Shown here: one piece after another, positions 1-6,597 of the stretch
How positions within the stretch are numbered: the stretch's first letter is position 1
Layout of the letters: every line of letters begins with the position of its first letter
Origin: an uncultured Micrococcales bacterium
GTDB lineage: Bacteria > Actinomycetota > Actinomycetes > Actinomycetales > Microbacteriaceae
Direction: 5' to 3'
Assembly (NCBI GenBank): GCA_903824455.1
Contig: CAIJWY010000071.1
Coordinates: forward strand, 1 to 6,825
Length of the DNA: 6,825 nucleotides
The notes under the pieces: model-generated
Databases searched by the model: none
Seen by the model: only the letters and a program-made list of their open reading frames with translations
What the model was told of the DNA's origin: nothing
Translations under genes and position numbers: made by a program

Positions 1-270
1 CTGATGAAACGAACCATGGAACTTCCTCACGAACAGATTCTTGAGTCTCAGCCGGCAAACTTCGACGAAGCCAGTACCCTGGCCGACGTGCTAGCGGCAA
101 TCGGCGACTTCCAATCGGCGTTCGACCTTTTGCTGGCACTCTATGTGCAGGTTGAGGCCGACCAAAAGGAAATCGTAAAAACCCGCCTGCTCGAATATTT
201 CGAAATCGCCGGCAGTTCCAACGAGCAGGTAAAACTGGCTCGTTCGAAACTATCTACTTTGCTCTACTGA
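1..270 (+). CDS. ybbN: C-terminal end of a YbbN/CnoX-like thioredoxin-TPR protein (5' partial)
   Basis: The frame is open from the first base (codon CTG, then ATG AAA), so the gene starts upstream of the window. The Met at 4-6 is internal, not the start. The 89 visible residues, ending in TGA at 268-270, resemble the C-terminal tail of actinobacterial YbbN-like proteins: a short TPR-type helical repeat (ADVLAAIGDFQSAFDLLLAL), then a helix with RLLEYFEIAG and the characteristic ending ARSKLSTLLY. Family members are about 300 residues, with an N-terminal thioredoxin-like domain and C-terminal TPR helices. They act as cytoplasmic redox-linked co-chaperones or holdases. The thioredoxin domain is outside the window, so its active-site cysteines cannot be judged. 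The gene converges on glgB and its last 17 bases overlap the glgB 3' end. Assignment rests on the tail motif only. The other possibility is a generic TPR protein. Confidence 0.8.
   Translation: MMKRTMELPHEQILESQPANFDEASTLADVLAAIGDFQSAFDLLLALYVQVEADQKEIVKTRLLEYFEIAGSSNEQVKLARSKLSTLLY
254..270. other. Convergent 17-base overlap of ybbN and glgB coding ends
   Basis: The ybbN stop (TGA, 268-270) lies inside glgB and the glgB stop (TAG on the minus strand, 256-254) lies inside ybbN. Both reading ends fit their families (STLLY for YbbN; a short tail after the last beta strand for GlgB), so neither looks mis-called. Transcription from either side must run into the opposite gene before it can end. 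I see no hairpin with a T-run just beyond either stop. Confidence 0.85.
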
Positions 271-2431
271 CCTTTGCCGGTCTAAACCAAACTGCGCCAA
301 GCGGCGGAACCTGAATGGTTGCAGCAAATGGTTGTCCGTGAGAGCCTTCTCCGTTAGTTTCCACCCGTCCCAGATTTCCTACTCCGCTACCGCCGAAGTT
401 TTCGGAATCGGTATTCAGGATCTCGTCCCAAGCACCTTCTTTAGGAAGACCTAAGCGGAAATCAAAGTGCGGGGTTCCGGCAAAGTTGATAACGCAAGCA
501 ATCGGGTTACCTTTTTTGTCGTAGCGAATAAAACTGAGCAGGTTCTGTGCCGAGTTTCCGCCATCAACCCACTGGAAACCGCCAGGAACGTGGTCTTGCT
601 CCCACATGGCGGGGTTTTCCGAATAGTTGCGGTTGAGTTCCCGCACTAGAGTTTGCAAAGCACGGTGTGGCTCCTGGTCGAGAATCGACCACTCGAGACC
701 CTGCTCCTGATTCCACTCACTCTGCTGCCCGAACTCGCTGCCCATGAACAATAGCTGCTTGCCAGGGTGAGCCCACATAAACGCTAGGTAGGCGCGAACA
801 TTGGCGAGTTGCTGCCAGCGGTCGCCAGGCATCTTGGCCAAAAGTGAACCCTTGCCGTGCACCACTTCGTCGTGGCTGATTGGAAGGATGAATTTCTCGT
901 CGTAGGCGTAGAGCATCGAGAAGGTGAGTTCGCCGTGATGGTGTGAACGATACATCGGGTCCTTTTCGATGTAACGAAGACTGTCGTTCATCCAACCCAT
1001 GTTCCATTTGAAGCCGTAACCCAAACCGCCACCGTCGGTTGGCTGAGAAACGCCACCCCAACTGGTTGATTCTTCGGCAATCATCATGATGCCTGGGTTG
1101 CGTCGATAGGCCGTGGCATTGGTTTCTTGCATGAATGCGATGGCGTCGAGGTTTTCTCGCCCTCCGTTTACGTTCGGAAGCCAATCGTTGCCTTCGCGCG
1201 AGTAGTCGAGATAAAGCATCGACGCCACCGCGTCTACTCGAAGGCCGTCGATGTGGAATTCTTCCAACCAGTAGAGCGCGTTGGCAACCAGAAAGTTTTT
1301 AACCTCGGTTCGACCGAAGTCGAAAATGAAGGTTCCCCAGTCTGGGTGCTCACCGCGGCGAGGATCAGCGTGCTCGTAAAGTGGCTCACCATCGAATCGT
1401 CCCAGCGCCCACTCGTCTTTAGGAAAATGCGCCGGAACCCAGTCGAGAATTACCCCAATACCGTTTTGGTGAAGTTGGTCGATGAGATAACGCAGGTCGT
1501 CAGGCTTTCCGAACCGCGAGGTCGGGGCGAAGTAACCGGTGACCTGGTAACCCCAGGAAGGCGCGTAGGGGTGTTCCATGATCGGCATGAATTCAACGTG
1601 AGTGAAGCCGAGCTCTTTCACGTAGGGGATGAGTTCCTCGGCAAGCGTTCGGTAATTCAAACCATTTCGCCAGGAGCCAACATGAAGCTCGTAGATGCTC
1701 ATGGGTGACGTGAGTACATCGCGCTTTGCCCTGGCATTCAGCCAAGTCCGGTCTTTCCACTGGTAAGAACTTTCGGTGACCACCGAAGCGGTTTGCGGGG
1801 GAATTTCGGCAAACTTGGCCAGCGGGTCGATCTTGGTGATCCATTTGCCGGCCTTGGTGAGAATTTCAAACTTGTACTTGGCTCCAACTTCAAGTTCGGG
1901 CACGAACAGTTCCCAAACTCCACTCGAACCCATAACCCGCATAGCGTGGGCAATACCTGACCAGCCATTGAAATCACCGACCACGCGAACTGCCTCGGCA
2001 TTTGGCGCCCAAACCGCAAAGGCCACGCCGCCGTTTTTGATATTCGCACCAAGAGCACGCCACAATTCCTCGTGGCGACCCTCACGAATCAGATGCAGGT
2101 CGATCTCGCCAATGGTAGGTGGGTGGCGATAGCCATCGTCACTCAACCATTCGCCATCTTCATAAATTGCTTGAATTCGGTAGTCGGGCAAACTTTTGGC
2201 GGCCACGGCCCCCTCGAAGATTCCGTTGAAACTGTGGGTAAGTTGAACTTTGGTTTTACCAACAATCGCAAATACCTGCTTTGCCAGAGGTCGAATCGCC
2301 CGAATCACCCAGCCCCCGTCGATCGGGTGCACGCCAAGCACTGAGTGCGGGTCGTGGTACTTTCCGTTACTTACTTTGTCGAGTAGGTCGGAATCAAGAA
2401 CGGGTAGCGACAGCGCGCTGGAATTGGTCAC
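254..2431 (-). CDS. glgB: 1,4-alpha-glucan branching enzyme GlgB (GH13_9, CBM48)
   Basis: GlgB cuts an alpha-1,4-glucan chain and transfers the piece to a 6-hydroxyl, making the alpha-1,6 branches of cytoplasmic glycogen. The 725-residue product is full length. An N-terminal beta domain (about 15-110) carries the family signature HDPHSVLGVHP at 26-36. A CBM48 domain follows (about 130-220, VVGDFNGW at 150-157). The GH13 barrel spans about 245-600 and a C-terminal beta domain about 625-720. Catalytic motifs are intact: region I DWVPAHF at 330-336, nucleophile D400 in GLRVD, acid/base E453 in IAEEST, and transition-state D521 in ISHDEVVHGKGSL. The start is GTG at 2431-2429. No in-frame Met occurs before residue 164, and the N-terminal signature begins soon after this GTG. 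It follows the glgE stop after only 2 bases with a weak ribosome site, so translation is probably coupled to glgE. The 3' end (TAG at 256-254) overlaps ybbN. Confidence 0.97.
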   Translation of the reverse strand: MTNSSALSLPVLDSDLLDKVSNGKYHDPHSVLGVHPIDGGWVIRAIRPLAKQVFAIVGKTKVQLTHSFNGIFEGAVAAKSLPDYRIQAIYEDGEWLSDDGYRHPPTIGEIDLHLIREGRHEELWRALGANIKNGGVAFAVWAPNAEAVRVVGDFNGWSGIAHAMRVMGSSGVWELFVPELEVGAKYKFEILTKAGKWITKIDPLAKFAEIPPQTASVVTESSYQWKDRTWLNARAKRDVLTSPMSIYELHVGSWRNGLNYRTLAEELIPYVKELGFTHVEFMPIMEHPYAPSWGYQVTGYFAPTSRFGKPDDLRYLIDQLHQNGIGVILDWVPAHFPKDEWALGRFDGEPLYEHADPRRGEHPDWGTFIFDFGRTEVKNFLVANALYWLEEFHIDGLRVDAVASMLYLDYSREGNDWLPNVNGGRENLDAIAFMQETNATAYRRNPGIMMIAEESTSWGGVSQPTDGGGLGYGFKWNMGWMNDSLRYIEKDPMYRSHHHGELTFSMLYAYDEKFILPISHDEVVHGKGSLLAKMPGDRWQQLANVRAYLAFMWAHPGKQLLFMGSEFGQQSEWNQEQGLEWSILDQEPHRALQTLVRELNRNYSENPAMWEQDHVPGGFQWVDGGNSAQNLLSFIRYDKKGNPIACVINFAGTPHFDFRLGLPKEGAWDEILNTDSENFGGSGVGNLGRVETNGEGSHGQPFAATIQVPPLGAVWFRPAKVSRAK

Positions 2432-2436
2432 GGCTA
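2429..2436 (-). promoter_or_regulatory. glgE stop / glgB start junction (likely translational coupling)
   Basis: On the minus strand the junction reads TAGCCGTG: the glgE stop TAG, two bases, then the glgB GTG. The preceding bases, which are glgE codons, hold no strong Shine-Dalgarno sequence, only a short GAG in CGAGAC. The spacing suits termination-reinitiation, which would tie the amount of branching enzyme to that of the maltosyltransferase. This is inferred from layout. Confidence 0.55.
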
Positions 2437-4452
2437 GTTGTCTCGATCTACTCGAAGAATGACCACGGGTTGCGTTTTCGGGTCAATTCTGATGTAACTT
2501 TTCGCGCTAATACTTCGAGAGTCACCGGTGAGCAGGTCGGTCACTTTGAATGGTCGCTCGTAACCAAGATCCAACTTCCAGAGATCGAGATTAATATCCG
2601 CTTCTGAAACATTGTTCGGGTCTAGATTGGCGATCACGATGATGGTGTCGGCTTTTCCAGCAGGGGAGTGCTCGGCCGAAAGGTGTTTGGTGAAAACAAA
2701 AATTGTTTCCCCGGTGCTGTTGTGAACCTCTAGGTTTCGAATTTGCCCAACCGCTGGATGAGCCTTGCGTATGGCGTTCAACTGAGTAATGTAAGGGGCA
2801 ATGCTCGTTCCGGCTTTTTCGGCCTTTTGCCAATCGCGTGGCTTGTATTCGTATTTCTCGGAGTCGATGTGTTCGTCGGCGCCGGCCCGAGACGTGGCCT
2901 CGACTAGTTCGTAGCCAGAGTACATTCCCCAGCTGCTGCCGGCCATGGCTGCAATCGCGGCACGAATCTTGTGACCGGCAACGCCGCCAAACTGCAGATA
3001 GGGAACCAAAATATCTGGCGTGCTAACCCAAAGGTTTGGTCTGAAGAACGCCGAGGTTGAGTGAGCCAGTTCGTTTAGATACTGGGTCAACTCATGCTTG
3101 GTGTTTCGCCAGGTGAAGTAGGTGTACGACTGCTGGTAGCCAACTTTGCCAAGCGTGTGCATCATGGCTGGGCGAGTAAATGCTTCGGCTAGGAAAATCA
3201 CGTCTGGGTATTCGGCATTGACTTCACCAATCAACCATTCCCAAAAATTAACCGGCTTGGTGTGTGGGTTATCGACTCGGAAAATCTTGACACCGCGGGA
3301 AATCCAAAGCTTCAAAATTCGAAGCGACTCGTGATAAATACCTTCCGGGTCGTTATCGAAGTTGATCGGAAAGATATCTTGATACTTCTTTGGCGGGTTC
3401 TCGGCATAGGCAACCGTGCCATCTGCTCTCGTGGAGAACCACTCCGGATGAGCTTGCACCCATGGATGATCGGGTGAGGCCTGAAGTGCGAAATCGAGAG
3501 CGATTTCAATTCCAAGGGCATTGGCGTCTTTCACAAACTTCTCAAAGTCCTTGACTGTGCCCAGGGTTGGATGAACCGCATCGTGACCACCATCGGAGGA
3601 ACCGATGGCCCAAGGGGAACCCGGATCCTGTTCGCCGGCCACCAGAGAGTTGTTTGGTCCTTTGCGATGCGAGCGACCAATCGGATGGATCGGCGGAAGG
3701 TAGAGAACCTCAAACCCCATTGCGGCAACGGCAGGCAGGCGCTTGGTTGCGGTCTTGAAAGTCCCCGAGGTCCAAACCTTGGTCTTGGCATCAAACTTGG
3801 CGCCCTCACTGCGAGGGAAGAATTCGTACCAGGCCCCGGAACCAGCCAAAGTTCGCTCACAGTTGATCACATATTCGTCACTGTGCGTAACCAAACTGCG
3901 AATCGGTTCACTGTTCAAATCGGCGGCCAACACTGCGGCTTCGGCGGCCGACAAACGGAAGGCAAAAGTGAGTGAAGAATCACTGAGAGTCTCGGCAAGT
4001 TGCGCCAAGAGCGTGGCAGATTTTTTGCTTCGATCCTTTTCGCTGGCAGCGTTGGTGAACAGGCGAATACCTTCCAGCATCATCAATTCTTGATCCATAC
4101 CGGCGGCCAACTTCACCTCGGAGTTGTGATGCCAACTGCCGTAGTCGTCACTGAATGCTTGAATCTTGAATTTCCAAATTCCCTGAGCGTCTAAAAGAAC
4201 TTTGGTGTGCCAGGTGTCGCTGCCGGCTGCGCCTTCACGCATGCGAAACACTCGCGTTTTGCCGTTGGGTGTGGTTAGTAAGAGTTCAACTCCTAGCGCG
4301 TCGTGGCCTTCACGGAAAACGACTGCAGAAAAGGGAACAGTTTCCCCAACTACCCCTTTGGTCGCCCAACGCCCTCCATCAACCACCGGGCTAACCGAAG
4401 TAATCGGTATTCGCCCAATCGGGGAGGAGTGACGATAGGAAATGGTACTCAC
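2434..4452 (-). CDS. glgE: Alpha-1,4-glucan:maltose-1-phosphate maltosyltransferase GlgE (GH13_3)
   Basis: GlgE transfers maltosyl units from alpha-maltose-1-phosphate to the non-reducing end of alpha-1,4-glucan, releasing phosphate. It is the polymerase of the GlgE pathway and works before GlgB. The 672-residue product is full length. An N-terminal beta domain (about 12-115, VVGETVPFSAVVFREGHDA at 34-52) and a helical segment (about 118-200) precede the GH13 barrel (about 205-560) and C-terminal beta domain (about 575-670). Catalytic residues are nucleophile D394 (FRVDNPHTKP), acid/base E423 (LAEAFTRP) and D480 (STPDIL). These match the Streptomyces coelicolor GlgE1 numbering I recall. The likely phosphate/substrate contacts K264, N352, K355, Y357 and N395 are also present. 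FRVDNPHTKP separates it from TreS and amylases. The start is GTG at 4452-4450: an in-frame TAA at 4464-4462 rules out an upstream start. A weak Shine-Dalgarno-like GGTAAG lies 8 bases upstream. It sits 19 bases after glgX and 2 before glgB. Confidence 0.97.
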   Translation of the reverse strand: MSTISYRHSSPIGRIPITSVSPVVDGGRWATKGVVGETVPFSAVVFREGHDALGVELLLTTPNGKTRVFRMREGAAGSDTWHTKVLLDAQGIWKFKIQAFSDDYGSWHHNSEVKLAAGMDQELMMLEGIRLFTNAASEKDRSKKSATLLAQLAETLSDSSLTFAFRLSAAEAAVLAADLNSEPIRSLVTHSDEYVINCERTLAGSGAWYEFFPRSEGAKFDAKTKVWTSGTFKTATKRLPAVAAMGFEVLYLPPIHPIGRSHRKGPNNSLVAGEQDPGSPWAIGSSDGGHDAVHPTLGTVKDFEKFVKDANALGIEIALDFALQASPDHPWVQAHPEWFSTRADGTVAYAENPPKKYQDIFPINFDNDPEGIYHESLRILKLWISRGVKIFRVDNPHTKPVNFWEWLIGEVNAEYPDVIFLAEAFTRPAMMHTLGKVGYQQSYTYFTWRNTKHELTQYLNELAHSTSAFFRPNLWVSTPDILVPYLQFGGVAGHKIRAAIAAMAGSSWGMYSGYELVEATSRAGADEHIDSEKYEYKPRDWQKAEKAGTSIAPYITQLNAIRKAHPAVGQIRNLEVHNSTGETIFVFTKHLSAEHSPAGKADTIIVIANLDPNNVSEADINLDLWKLDLGYERPFKVTDLLTGDSRSISAKSYIRIDPKTQPVVILRVDRDN

Positions 4453-4471
4453 ATAACAAACTTACCGATTG

Positions 4472-6529
4472 TTAAAGAGCGACGGCGCGGAAAAGCTGCA
4501 CCGAGCATTCCGAAACTGCAACGTTGTTGCCAGCTTTGTAGGCTGTGGCGTGAATGTTTGGCACCGAATCTGAGCTATCCCAGAGCCGCTCGTAACTTTG
4601 CACGGTCTCCCAAATCGGAAGGGTTAGAGAAACTTCAGCTTCTGATCCGTTAACCACTAAAAGCGTTAGATTGTGGTGGCCCTGATCGTCGATGTTTTCA
4701 CTCAGTCTCTGAATGACCCGGGTTTCGGTTGAGTTCCAATCGTCATCGGTCATCAGCCCGCCACTCTGGTTGTACCAGCGAATCAGATCTGAACCGGGCG
4801 TAGCGCCTTCGAAGTTTCCAAAATTGACCGGACGAAGCGACGCATTCTCGGATCGTAAACGGGTGAGATAAGAAAAAGTCTCTTCGATGTTCGATTCGAA
4901 TTCGGTGAGTTCCCACTTAACCCAACTCAAAACGTTGTCCTGGCAATAAGCATTGTTGTTTCCGTGCTGAGTCTTGGCGCGTTCATCGCCCGAGGCGATC
5001 ATCGGAATGCCAGATGAAAACAGGAGAGTAGCCAAAAGATTTCTCATAACCTTGTGGCGTAGGTCCAAAATGCTCTCATCGGCCGGCAAGCCTTCTGCAC
5101 CAAAGTTGAAGGAGTAGTTGTTTGAGTTTCCGTCGCGGTTAGATTCGCCGTTCATGTTGTTGTGTTTCACGTTGTAGCTAACCAAATCGTGCAGAGTGAA
5201 GCCGTCGTGGGCGGTAACAAAGTTCACCGAACCCAGGGTTCCGTTCTTTTCGTGAACTACATCTTTCGAACCCGCCAATCGAGTAGCCAACTCGGCAACG
5301 CCGTTTCCGTAGCGACCACTGTTGCGGTGGTTTGCGATGTCGCTCAACCAAAAGCGGCGCACGCTATCGCGGTACTGATCGTTCCACTCGCTCAATTCGT
5401 TAGGAAAGTTTCCGGTCTGCCAACCACCCAAGCCAACATCCCACGGTTCCGCAATTAGCTTTGCCGAAGAAATAACCGGATCTGAGATCATTCCAATTAG
5501 CAGCGGATGCTTCGGGTCGAATTGGTTGTTTTCATCTCTGGCCAAAGTGGTTGCTAGGTCGAATCGGAACCCGTCGATCTGCATTTCTTCGGTCCAGTAG
5601 CGAAGGCTCTCCAGAACTAGCTCAACTACCCGAGGATTAGAAAAATTCAGTGAGTTTCCGCAACCGGTGGTGTCGTGATAGTTACCTAACTCGTCAACGC
5701 GGTAATAAGAAGCGTTATCGATTCCGCGGAATGAGTGGGTTAGCCCGCGGTTGCCACCTTCGGCGGTGTGGTTGTAAACCACGTCGAGAATCACCTCGAT
5801 ACCGTTTCGATGCAGTTCCCGAACCATGGCCTTGAACTCTCGAACAATTGCGTCTGGTCCGGCAGCAATTGAAGAAGCCGTTGCGTAGCGGTGGTGAGGA
5901 GTGAAGAAATTAATGGTGTTGTAACCCCAGTAGTTGATCAGGCCCATATTCATCAATCGAGGTTCAGAAATAAACATTTGAATCGGCAAAAGCTCAACGG
6001 CGGTAACGCCAATCTTCTTTAGGTGAGCAATCGTGGATTCGTGCGCCAAAGCCTCATAGGTTCCGCGAAGCTCATCTGGAAGCTCCAAGTTACCTCGGGT
6101 CAAACCTCGGGCGTGCGCCTCATAGATAACCGTTGAAGCTAGGGGAGTGTTCGGTTTAGCAACTCCCTGCCAATCAAAGTCGCGGTTGATAACCACGTTA
6201 TGGAAATCACGCGGACCTTCTCGAACCACACCCCTGGCATAGGGGTCAATTAGATCGATTTCGGCATTGAAACCACTTCGCAAGGATTCTGGACCATCAA
6301 CCCTGATTGTGTAGTGAACCCCAACAGCTATGTCAGAGCTGGTTACCTCCCAGATGTCACCATCTAACCGCTCACAATCCAAAACCGAAAGTGGGGTCTT
6401 TGGATTCACTGCATCAACAATTACAAACTGCACCGAGGTGGCATGGGCTGAATAGATTCGAAAGGTGCCGCCACCAGAATGCAGCGTTACGCCGAGCGCA
6501 GTTGAGCGCAGAGCGGCGGTAGTGGACAT
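4472..6529 (-). CDS. glgX: Glycogen debranching enzyme GlgX (isoamylase type, GH13_11)
   Basis: GlgX hydrolyses alpha-1,6 branches, classically short limit-dextrin branches, to release malto-oligosaccharides from glycogen. The 685-residue product has an N-terminal CBM48/isoamylase-N-like domain (about 10-115, ending near IDPYARGV), a GH13 barrel (about 130-560) and a C-terminal beta domain (about 570-685). Motifs seen: VIYEAHARGLT at 134-144, LINYWGYNTINFF at 197-209, region I DVVYNH at 249-254, nucleophile D324 in DGFRFDLAT, acid/base E361 in LIAEPWDVG, D442 in TAHDGFTLHDLVSYN, and GNNNAYCQDN at 523-532. The WGYNT and NNNAYCQDN motifs mark the GlgX/TreX/isoamylase group. The N-terminal domain looks less typical than the barrel. 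The start is ATG at 6529-6527, with AGGTAGG 9 bases upstream. It is first in the glgX-glgE-glgB run and ends in TAA at 4474-4472. A specialised TreX acting with TreY/TreZ is the main alternative role; those genes are not visible. Confidence 0.94.
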   Translation of the reverse strand: MSTTAALRSTALGVTLHSGGGTFRIYSAHATSVQFVIVDAVNPKTPLSVLDCERLDGDIWEVTSSDIAVGVHYTIRVDGPESLRSGFNAEIDLIDPYARGVVREGPRDFHNVVINRDFDWQGVAKPNTPLASTVIYEAHARGLTRGNLELPDELRGTYEALAHESTIAHLKKIGVTAVELLPIQMFISEPRLMNMGLINYWGYNTINFFTPHHRYATASSIAAGPDAIVREFKAMVRELHRNGIEVILDVVYNHTAEGGNRGLTHSFRGIDNASYYRVDELGNYHDTTGCGNSLNFSNPRVVELVLESLRYWTEEMQIDGFRFDLATTLARDENNQFDPKHPLLIGMISDPVISSAKLIAEPWDVGLGGWQTGNFPNELSEWNDQYRDSVRRFWLSDIANHRNSGRYGNGVAELATRLAGSKDVVHEKNGTLGSVNFVTAHDGFTLHDLVSYNVKHNNMNGESNRDGNSNNYSFNFGAEGLPADESILDLRHKVMRNLLATLLFSSGIPMIASGDERAKTQHGNNNAYCQDNVLSWVKWELTEFESNIEETFSYLTRLRSENASLRPVNFGNFEGATPGSDLIRWYNQSGGLMTDDDWNSTETRVIQRLSENIDDQGHHNLTLLVVNGSEAEVSLTLPIWETVQSYERLWDSSDSVPNIHATAYKAGNNVAVSECSVQLFRAVAL

Positions 6530-6536
6530 GAAGAAA

Positions 6537-6569
6537 AGCCTACCTGCCAGTATCTTTTCCAGTCGTCAA
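6537..6569 (-). promoter_or_regulatory. Putative glgX operon promoter and/or ribosome binding site
   Basis: Read on the minus strand, TTGACG at 6569-6564 is a five-of-six match to a -35 box. TAGGCT at 6542-6537 fits TANNNT and lies 7 bases before the glgX ATG, the spacing of a leaderless start. The spacer between the two is 21 bases, longer than usual, so they may not work as a pair. The same bases also form AGGTAGG (6545-6539), a fair Shine-Dalgarno sequence 9 bases from the ATG. Promoter -10 and ribosome site therefore cannot be told apart from sequence alone. Confidence 0.4.
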
Positions 6570-6591
6570 CCGCTAAAGCAGAAAGTAGTCT
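6563..6591 (+). promoter_or_regulatory. Putative leaderless promoter of the cysteine desulfurase gene
   Basis: TCGTCA at 6563-6568 matches TTGACA at four of six positions. A 17-base spacer leads to TAGTCT at 6586-6591, which fits the actinobacterial -10 pattern TANNNT. Six bases then separate the -10 from the ATG at 6598, so transcription would be expected to begin at or within a base or so of the start codon. This agrees with the lack of a good ribosome binding site. The motifs are short, so chance matches are possible. Confidence 0.45.
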
Positions 6592-6597
6592 TGTTGC

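Larger units (their letters stand above)
254..6529 (-). other. Probable glgX-glgE-glgB operon
   Basis: The three genes share one strand with gaps of 19 bases (4453-4471) and 2 bases (2432-2433). Neither junction has room for a terminator or an ordinary separate promoter. Function agrees: chain extension by GlgE, branching by GlgB, debranching by GlgX. A secondary promoter inside the end of an upstream gene cannot be excluded. TreS and Mak/Pep2, the usual source of maltose-1-phosphate, are not part of this run. Confidence 0.85.
6530..6597. promoter_or_regulatory. Divergent intergenic region between glgX and the cysteine desulfurase gene
   Basis: These 68 bases are the only non-coding stretch of any size in the window and separate two start codons pointing away from each other. 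They must therefore hold, or overlap, the promoters of the glycogen operon and of the desulfurase gene. GTCGTCAAC at 6562-6570 lies near the centre and reads GTTGACGAC on the minus strand, giving a -35-like element in both directions. I see no clear operator palindrome or riboswitch. The division of roles is inferred from layout and motif matching by eye. Confidence 0.7.

Noticed and set aside
4..6. ATG at position 4 as the start of the first gene
   Set aside because: The frame is open to the window edge, and the visible part matches only the C-terminal tail of a protein of about 300 residues, so the true start is upstream.
717..1184. 155-codon minus-strand open frame in another frame of glgB
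   Set aside because: It shares the strand but is out of frame with a complete, well-matched GlgB. Its Arg/Ser-rich composition is what a frame-shifted reading of such a gene gives.
1127..1708. 193-codon plus-strand open frame opposite glgB
   Set aside because: It lies wholly antisense to the conserved GlgB barrel, including its catalytic motifs. It has no recognisable domain and no ribosome site I could see. It is a shadow of glgB.
3571..3975. 134-codon plus-strand open frame opposite glgE
   Set aside because: It is antisense to the start of the GlgE barrel, which is intact. No domain or initiation signal is visible.
2434..4452. Trehalose synthase (TreS) or an alpha-amylase as the identity of the middle gene
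   Set aside because: The FRVDNPHTKP nucleophile motif, the LAEAFTRP acid/base motif and the N-terminal VVGE...REGHDA domain are GlgE features not found together in TreS or amylases.
4453..4471. Terminator or promoter between glgX and glgE
   Set aside because: The 19 bases contain no inverted repeat with a T-run and no -10/-35 pair; read-through is more likely.
6549..6554. GATACT on the minus strand as the glgX -10 box paired with TTGACG
   Set aside because: The spacer to TTGACG (6569-6564) would be only 9 bases. At the normal spacing there is just a poor -35 (TTTAGC). It would also give a leader too short to use AGGTAGG.
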